From the NCBI GenBank assembly GCA_965276955.1, contig CBDIBP010000046.1, positions 6,564-70,563 on the forward strand: a stretch of 64,000 bases of DNA. Reading direction: 5' to 3'. The notes below the pieces were generated by a model, which was not told where the DNA came from, did no database searches, and saw only the letters and a program-made list of their open reading frames with translations. The position numbers and the translations under genes are program-made. Positions 60,157-64,000 of the stretch are shown piece after piece; positions within the stretch are counted from its first letter, which is position 1; each line of letters opens with the position of its first letter. Source of the DNA: JABDEZ01 sp965276955. Its GTDB lineage: Bacteria; Bacteroidota; Bacteroidia; Chitinophagales; Chitinophagaceae.

Positions 60157-61179
60157 ATGAAGAAACACTACCTTTCACTCATCTTCTTCCTTACCGCAAT
60201 TGCGGCACACGGGCAGGATATACATTTTTCGCAGTTCTATACGCCTGCCATACTCAATAACCCTGCACTCACCGGCATCTTCAACGATGACTATAAGGTC
60301 GGTGTACTCTACCGCAGCCAGTGGGGAAGCATAGCCGTGCCTTTTAAGACCGACCTCATAGACCTCGAGACCAAAGTGCAGGTAAACGATGTCAACGATT
60401 ATATCAGCTTTGGTCTGCTGGCTTATTCTGATAAAGCGGGCTCTATCAATTTCAATACCGATGCATTCTACGGTGCCATCAACTACAATAAGTCGCTGAA
60501 CGACAAGTATAGCTCTTACCTCTCCGCTGGGTTCACCGGGGGCTACATACAGCGCAGCATAGACCCTACAAAAATGACCTTCGATAACCAATACCAGGCA
60601 GGCGAGTTCAACCCAACAAATGGTACTGGCGAATCTCAGATACCCTATCCTAAGATCAACAACTGGGATCTCGGTGCAGGCATCAGTTTCAGCAGCAGTT
60701 TCGATGCCGATAATAAGATCAATTACTTCCTGGGCGTAGCAGGTTATCATTTCACAGGTATGAAAACATCATTTTATGGCAGCGGTAACGTCGAGAACCT
60801 TTCTCCAAAATTAGTGGGCAACGCCGGTATCGATTACAATTTCGATGAGACCTATGCCTTAAAGTTTCACTTTAATTATGTATCACAAGGTGCTTATACT
60901 GAAATAATAGGTGGTGGTGTGCTTAAATGGGCTAAGGTCGATCAGCACAATAGCCAGCCTTTTTCATTATCAGCAGGTTTATATTATCGGGTGCAGGATG
61001 CGTTCATTCCCACTTTCATAGTTAACTACAAGGGAGCAGCCCTCACATTAAGTTACGACATCAATACATCTACACTCGAACCACAAACCAACCTGCGCGG
61101 CGCATTTGAAATTTCGCTCTTCAAAACAGGAATGTTCAAAAAAGATTATGAGGATAAACACGCATGCCTGCGCTTTTAA
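60157..61179 (+). CDS. Type IX secretion system PorP/SprF-family membrane protein
   Basis: A 340-residue outer-membrane beta-barrel protein. It begins MKKHYLSLIFFLTAIAAHGQDIHFSQFYTPAILNNPALTGIF (long motif, residues 1-42), where the signal peptide runs into the family's HFSQFY...NPAL start. Later strands are SLNDKYSSYLSAGFTGGYIQ and FTPTFIVNYKGAALTLSYDI-like. SprF proteins attach a cognate CHU_C adhesin (SprB) to the cell surface; here the partner is the gene 12 bp upstream. Some residues are tentative. Confidence 0.92.
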   Translation: MKKHYLSLIFFLTAIAAHGQDIHFSQFYTPAILNNPALTGIFNDDYKVGVLYRSQWGSIAVPFKTDLIDLETKVQVNDVNDYISFGLLAYSDKAGSINFNTDAFYGAINYNKSLNDKYSSYLSAGFTGGYIQRSIDPTKMTFDNQYQAGEFNPTNGTGESQIPYPKINNWDLGAGISFSSSFDADNKINYFLGVAGYHFTGMKTSFYGSGNVENLSPKLVGNAGIDYNFDETYALKFHFNYVSQGAYTEIIGGGVLKWAKVDQHNSQPFSLSAGLYYRVQDAFIPTFIVNYKGAALTLSYDINTSTLEPQTNLRGAFEISLFKTGMFKKDYEDKHACLRF

Positions 61180-61235
61180 GTAGATAAGGCATAATATTTA
61201 TATCACTATAAAGTATCCTGATACCAAAAATTAGA

Positions 61236-61253
61236 TGTACGTACATATATTTG
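61236..61253 (+). promoter_or_regulatory. MarR promoter with palindrome (TGTACGTACA + TATATTTG)
   Basis: TGTACGTACA (61236-61245) is a perfect 10-bp palindrome directly upstream of a perfect -7 element TATATTTG (61246-61253). The GTG start at 61258 is only 4 bp further, so the message is probably leaderless. The palindrome is a natural site for MarR autorepression (inference). Confidence 0.55.
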
Positions 61254-61257
61254 TACT

Positions 61258-61713
61258 GTGAAACTCGAACAGGCAATACAAAGCACTAACTTTAAGAACG
61301 AAAGGCATAAGCTTACATTGAACATCATGTACACCGCCTACTGGCTCAAAAGCCACGTAAGTGGTTGCATGAAACAGGTGGGTATCACCATGGAGCAGTT
61401 CAATGTAATGAGGATATTAAAAGGTAAGCACCCGGTAAAGATGTGTGTGAAGGACATTGGCTCCCGCATGATAGAGAAGAATTCCAATGTCCCTCGTATT
61501 GTTGATCGCTTGGAATCAAAAGGACTGGTAGAGCGTGCTACGTCGGCCGAGGACAAGAGAGAAAGTCTGGTATCGCTTACTGAAAAGGGCATCTTACTGC
61601 TGCACCAAGCAAGCAAGGCCCTCGACGAGGCCGATGCGCCACTGATTGACATTACCGACGAAGAAGCGGCAATAGTGAACGACATGCTCGATAAAATGAG
61701 AAAAATTGATTAA
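61258..61713 (+). CDS. MarR-family transcriptional regulator
   Basis: A 151-residue winged-helix protein. The HTH and wing are MRILKGKHPVKMCVKDIGSRMIEKNSNVPRIVDRLESKGLVERATSAEDKRESLVSLTEKG (long motif, about residues 57-117), with the D-x-R-x-x-x-V wing typical of MarR. Start: GTG at 61258, keeping the usual MKLEQAI N-terminus. The partner gene is the YceI gene 30 bp downstream, a pair common in Bacteroidota. Confidence 0.9.
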   Translation: MKLEQAIQSTNFKNERHKLTLNIMYTAYWLKSHVSGCMKQVGITMEQFNVMRILKGKHPVKMCVKDIGSRMIEKNSNVPRIVDRLESKGLVERATSAEDKRESLVSLTEKGILLLHQASKALDEADAPLIDITDEEAAIVNDMLDKMRKID

Positions 61714-61743
61714 CAATATAACAATAGCTAAAAAACAAACACT

Positions 61744-62274
61744 ATGGCAACACAATGGAAAGTTGACGCAATGCACTCTGAAGTGAACTTCAAAGTAAGG
61801 CACATGATGATCAGTAACGTATCTGGTTCATTCAAAAAATTTGATGGCAATGTAGAAGTTGACGGCGATGATTTTACTTCAGCCAAGATCGACTTCACCG
61901 TAGATACTTCTTCTGTATCTACTAACAATGAGCAGCGCGATGGTCACCTGCAGTCCCCTGACTTTTTTGATGCTCCCAACTACCCGCAGATCAAAATTTC
62001 GGCCGATGGTATGCAGAAAGTAGACAGCGAGAACTATACATTGAATGCCAATGTTACAGTAAAAGACATCACCAAGCCCGTTACCTTCAAAGTAGAATTT
62101 GGTGGTGTAGATAAAGACGGATACGGGCAGACCAAAGCTGGTTTTGCAGTTCATGGCAAGATCAATCGTAAAGAATTTGGTCTTACCTGGAGCGCCGTTA
62201 CAGAAGCAGGCAGCATCATTGTGTCAGACGACGTGGTGTTAAGTGCCGAATTACAGTTCGTAAAGCAAGCATAG
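61744..62274 (+). CDS. YceI-family lipid-binding protein
   Basis: A 176-residue lipocalin-like beta-barrel of the YceI family: WKVDAMHSEVNFKVRHMMISNVSGSFKKFDGNV, FDAPNYPQIKISADG, FKVEFGGVDKDGYGQTKAGFAVHGKINRKEFGLTW are the conserved blocks. No signal peptide is visible, so it acts in the cytoplasm, unlike E. coli YceI. It binds isoprenoid-type lipids in characterised members. Likely controlled by the MarR protein encoded upstream. Confidence 0.9.
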   Translation: MATQWKVDAMHSEVNFKVRHMMISNVSGSFKKFDGNVEVDGDDFTSAKIDFTVDTSSVSTNNEQRDGHLQSPDFFDAPNYPQIKISADGMQKVDSENYTLNANVTVKDITKPVTFKVEFGGVDKDGYGQTKAGFAVHGKINRKEFGLTWSAVTEAGSIIVSDDVVLSAELQFVKQA

Positions 62275-62301
62275 TAATAGGTTACATTTTGGTTTTTGTG
62301 T

Positions 62302-62319
62302 ACCGCCCGAGAGGGCGGT
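62302..62319 (+). terminator. Rho-independent terminator
   Basis: ACCGCCC-GAGA-GGGCGGT, a 7-bp perfect stem with a tetraloop and TTTTTTT after it, 27 bp past the YceI stop. Confidence 0.9.
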
Positions 62320-62532
62320 TTTTTTGTTATCTAAACTCCCGTCACAATATTCTGCAAAAATCCGCTCCCAGCCTGCAAACAAAAAAGCATCCCACTTAAG
62401 TTACACAGTACCCCACCGCACTTACTTCAGTGCCATACTTTCCTAAGAAAATAATTCAAAATATCTCACCCAACTTTAACCTAAAAACACTCGCCAAATA
62501 TGAATGAGCAAATGATTTTTATGATCCAGGAG
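62320..62532. other. Non-coding region
   Basis: AT-rich spacer between the YceI terminator and the repeat block. No gene, RNA or promoter was recognised. Confidence 0.5.
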
Positions 62533-62609
62533 CAAAGCTGAGGGTATATTCAGCCACCTTTTTGCTTCCCGATAGCTATCGGGATTCATCGCCTGCAAAT
62601 ACCAGTGGC
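62533..62609 (+). repeat. Dispersed intergenic repeat, copy B
   Basis: Matches 17908-17974, with an extra 18-bp palindrome TCCCGATAGCTATCGGGA at 62567-62584 in the middle. It abuts the tandem duplication that follows. Confidence 0.75.
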
Positions 62610-62812
62610 GTATCTGGCGCGGATGTTCCGAAGGTCATTCGTGTCTCCGTAAAACTGCCGGTCTCTGACCGGAATTTGAAAATATACAGTTCAGAATTTT
62701 ATCGTCAGTCGATAGCAATTACAGCCCCTGGAATCACCTCACAAAATGACTTTCTACTTTATATCCTATCCCAAAACCTATGAAAACCACCCAAAACCAA
62801 CTCGCCAAAGAC
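62610..62812 (+). repeat. 203-bp tandem duplication, copy 1
   Basis: Contains GCGCGGATGTTCCGAAGGTC, CGGTCTCTGACCGGAATTTG and, at 62780, the ATG and first 11 codons (MKTTQNQLAKD) of the HTH gene, after which it runs into copy 2. Copy 2 follows at once with one extra C. Confidence 0.9.
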
Positions 62813-63016
62813 GCATCTGGCGCGGATGTTCCGAAGGTCATCCGTGTCTTCGTAAAACTGCCGGTCTCTGACCGGAATTTGAAAATATACAGTTCAGAAT
62901 TTTATCGTCAGTCGATAGCAATTTCAGCCCCCTGGAATCACCCCACAAAATGACTTTCTACTTTATACCATATCCCAAAACCTATGAAAACCACCCAAAA
63001 CCAACTCGCCAAAGAC
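62813..63016 (+). repeat. 204-bp tandem duplication, copy 2
   Basis: Repeats copy 1 almost base for base, up to codon 11 of the intact HTH gene starting at 62984. Both copies carry the presumed promoter and start region. The unit holds the hairpin-forming CGGATG...CATCCG and CCGGTC...GACCGG. Confidence 0.9.
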
Positions 63017-63724
63017 CTTTACTTCGGCACACACAAGTCTCAGAAAGAAATAGCCGACGAGGTTGGCATCAGCCAGAAGACTCTATACCTATGGATAAAG
63101 AAAGGCGCATGGGATGAGCTCCGTACTGCCTCCCTCGCCGCCCCAGCCATAATGGTCGATAACTTCTCTCACATGGTCGTCGAGCTGCAGACAGAGATAG
63201 GACAGCGCCCGGTCAGCAACCGTTTCCCCACACAACAGGAAATAGAGTGCCTGCGCAAACTCGTCACTTGTATCGTCAAGCTAAAGGACTATGCTTCCAC
63301 CGGCATGAACATGCAGGTCATGGCCGACTTCGCCACATATATCGGCCCCGACGAAGAATTCAAACAAAAACTGCAGCTATACGCTGAAGGCTACTTCAAA
63401 GCACGCAAGGACACTGAGCGTTATCCCAACCATTTTACCTACGGCGTACCGCCACCCATGACCAACGAAGAAGAAATAGAAACTATAAAGCTGGAACTCG
63501 AAGAACGTTTTGGTATATCAGGATCCGTAGAGATTATTACCGGGAAAAATTGTTCGGCCCATCCGGAAATTTTATATGGTAATCGTGCTGAAACCAGCAG
63601 CAGTGAGTCATCTCAGCCACATCCTATAAGCAATTTAGAATTACCACCATCGGTAATAACCGGAAATTCCGGACCTCAAATAAGGGTCAGGGCAGGATGC
63701 CATATGTCCATTTATGACTTATGA
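62984..63724 (+). CDS. Orphan terminase small-subunit-like HTH protein
   Basis: A 246-residue protein. Residues about 1-45 are a homeodomain-like HTH (LYFGTHKSQKEIADEVGISQKTLYLWIKKGAWDEL, long motif), the form found at the start of phage terminase small subunits (P2 gpM/DUF1804-like). The middle (about 60-180) is helical and fits no other family. The last 60 residues (from about ITGKNCSAHPEIL) appear to be translated repeat DNA, not conserved protein. There is no terminase large subunit, portal or other phage gene nearby, so it is an orphan or degraded prophage trace. The duplicated 5' end lies just upstream. Convergent 13-bp overlap with the next gene. Confidence 0.55.
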   Translation: MKTTQNQLAKDLYFGTHKSQKEIADEVGISQKTLYLWIKKGAWDELRTASLAAPAIMVDNFSHMVVELQTEIGQRPVSNRFPTQQEIECLRKLVTCIVKLKDYASTGMNMQVMADFATYIGPDEEFKQKLQLYAEGYFKARKDTERYPNHFTYGVPPPMTNEEEIETIKLELEERFGISGSVEIITGKNCSAHPEILYGNRAETSSSESSQPHPISNLELPPSVITGNSGPQIRVRAGCHMSIYDL

Positions 63725-64000
63725 CCTTCCCATTTTTTTTGTAGTTGCTTGGAGGTAAGCTTGCTATTGTCATGGCTCCAGCCGGGCGGGCCAAATATAT
63801 AGCCCAGTTTATCCTTAAAAGAGGCTTTCTTATGCAGGTCCTTACTCATCGCATCCCATTCATGAAAAATAATGCGTACCGGGTTTTGTGGTTTTTCTAT
63901 GGGTGTCAGCAAGCCATACTTTGGCACTTCGCCAGGTATCTCTTCTGTAAAGGTGCCAAATATGCGGTCCCAGATGATTAGTACCATGCCCATGTTCTTA
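63712..64000 (-). CDS. Sterol desaturase/fatty acid hydroxylase family protein (5' end outside window)
   Basis: The last 96 codons of a membrane di-iron hydroxylase-like protein. The frame runs through the window edge (KNMGMVLIIWDRIFGTFTEE), and the family's C-terminal blocks WDRIFGTF, PKYGLLTPIEKPQNPV, EWDAM and GYIFGPPGWSHDNS are present. The His-box region and spans lie outside the window. Stop at 63712. Confidence 0.82.
   Translation of the reverse strand, partial: KNMGMVLIIWDRIFGTFTEEIPGEVPKYGLLTPIEKPQNPVRIIFHEWDAMSKDLHKKASFKDKLGYIFGPPGWSHDNSKLTSKQLQKKWEGHKS

Noticed and set aside
62984..63724. Prophage
   Set aside because: Only the terminase-small-subunit-like gene is present; no portal, capsid, integrase or large subunit lies in the window.
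1..64000. tRNA or rRNA genes
   Set aside because: None was recognised when reading both strands for conserved tRNA arms; a covariance-model search would be needed to be certain.

Overview
The window looks like a chromosomal segment of a member of the Bacteroidota, most likely the order Chitinophagales (family Chitinophagaceae or close). The signs are TAnnTTTG-type -7 promoter elements with A-rich leaders and almost no Shine-Dalgarno sites, LytS/LytTR regulation, a PorP/SprF protein next to a giant PKD adhesin with a gliding-motility (type IX secretion, type B) C-terminus, a second giant surface protein with a type A sorting domain, an IleRS2-DksA operon, DUF1343/NamZ, YceI-MarR and the M1-peptidase/ABC-permease fusion. 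The species is not identifiable from sequence alone. No rRNA, tRNA or CRISPR array was seen.

Layout. 1-6.3 kb: ABC export operon with a permease/M1-peptidase fusion, then a LytS-type kinase and LytTR regulator. 6.7-11.2 kb: a 1313-residue A-T-membrane NRPS-like protein of the Pls/PosA (epsilon-poly-lysine synthetase-like) type followed by a GNAT acetyltransferase. 11.3-16.5 kb: GT25 glycosyltransferase, an MsbA-like ABC exporter broken by one extra G, a DMP19-family protein and an ABC-F ATPase with one degenerate ATP site. 16.6-25 kb: accessory region of small genes: three paralogous Lys/Ala-rich secreted peptides, a trypsin-fold protein that lost its serine, small lipoproteins and membrane proteins, gene remnants, two convergent DUF2158-like micro-genes and repeats. 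24.9-28.9 kb: LysR regulator, four 30-bp-phased sites, tryptophan 2,3-dioxygenase, NamZ, SlyD. 29-32.3 kb: ExbB, ExbD, RecG. 32.4-37.3 kb: TetR-controlled TolC/HlyD/EmrB-type drug efflux operon with two operators placed on the -33 and -7 boxes. 37.7-47 kb: 1499-residue Ig-like surface protein, DksA-like protein with a histone-like tail, IleRS2 with a swapped GXHH signature. 47-54.8 kb: HPF, DusB, PpiC isomerase, thioredoxin-like protein, RlmD, and a vapBC module inserted at the rlmD 3' end with an 84-bp target duplication. 54.8-62.3 kb: DUF2459 protein, T9SS adhesin and PorP/SprF, MarR-YceI. 62.3-64 kb: dispersed and tandem repeats, an orphan terminase-small-subunit-like HTH gene, and the end of a sterol desaturase-family gene.

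Most genes are ordinary core or envelope functions. The points most worth a second look are the vapBC insertion in rlmD, the GXHH IleRS2, the Pls-like synthetase with its acetyltransferase, the phased sites between lysR and the dioxygenase gene, and the cluster of small basic secreted peptides.
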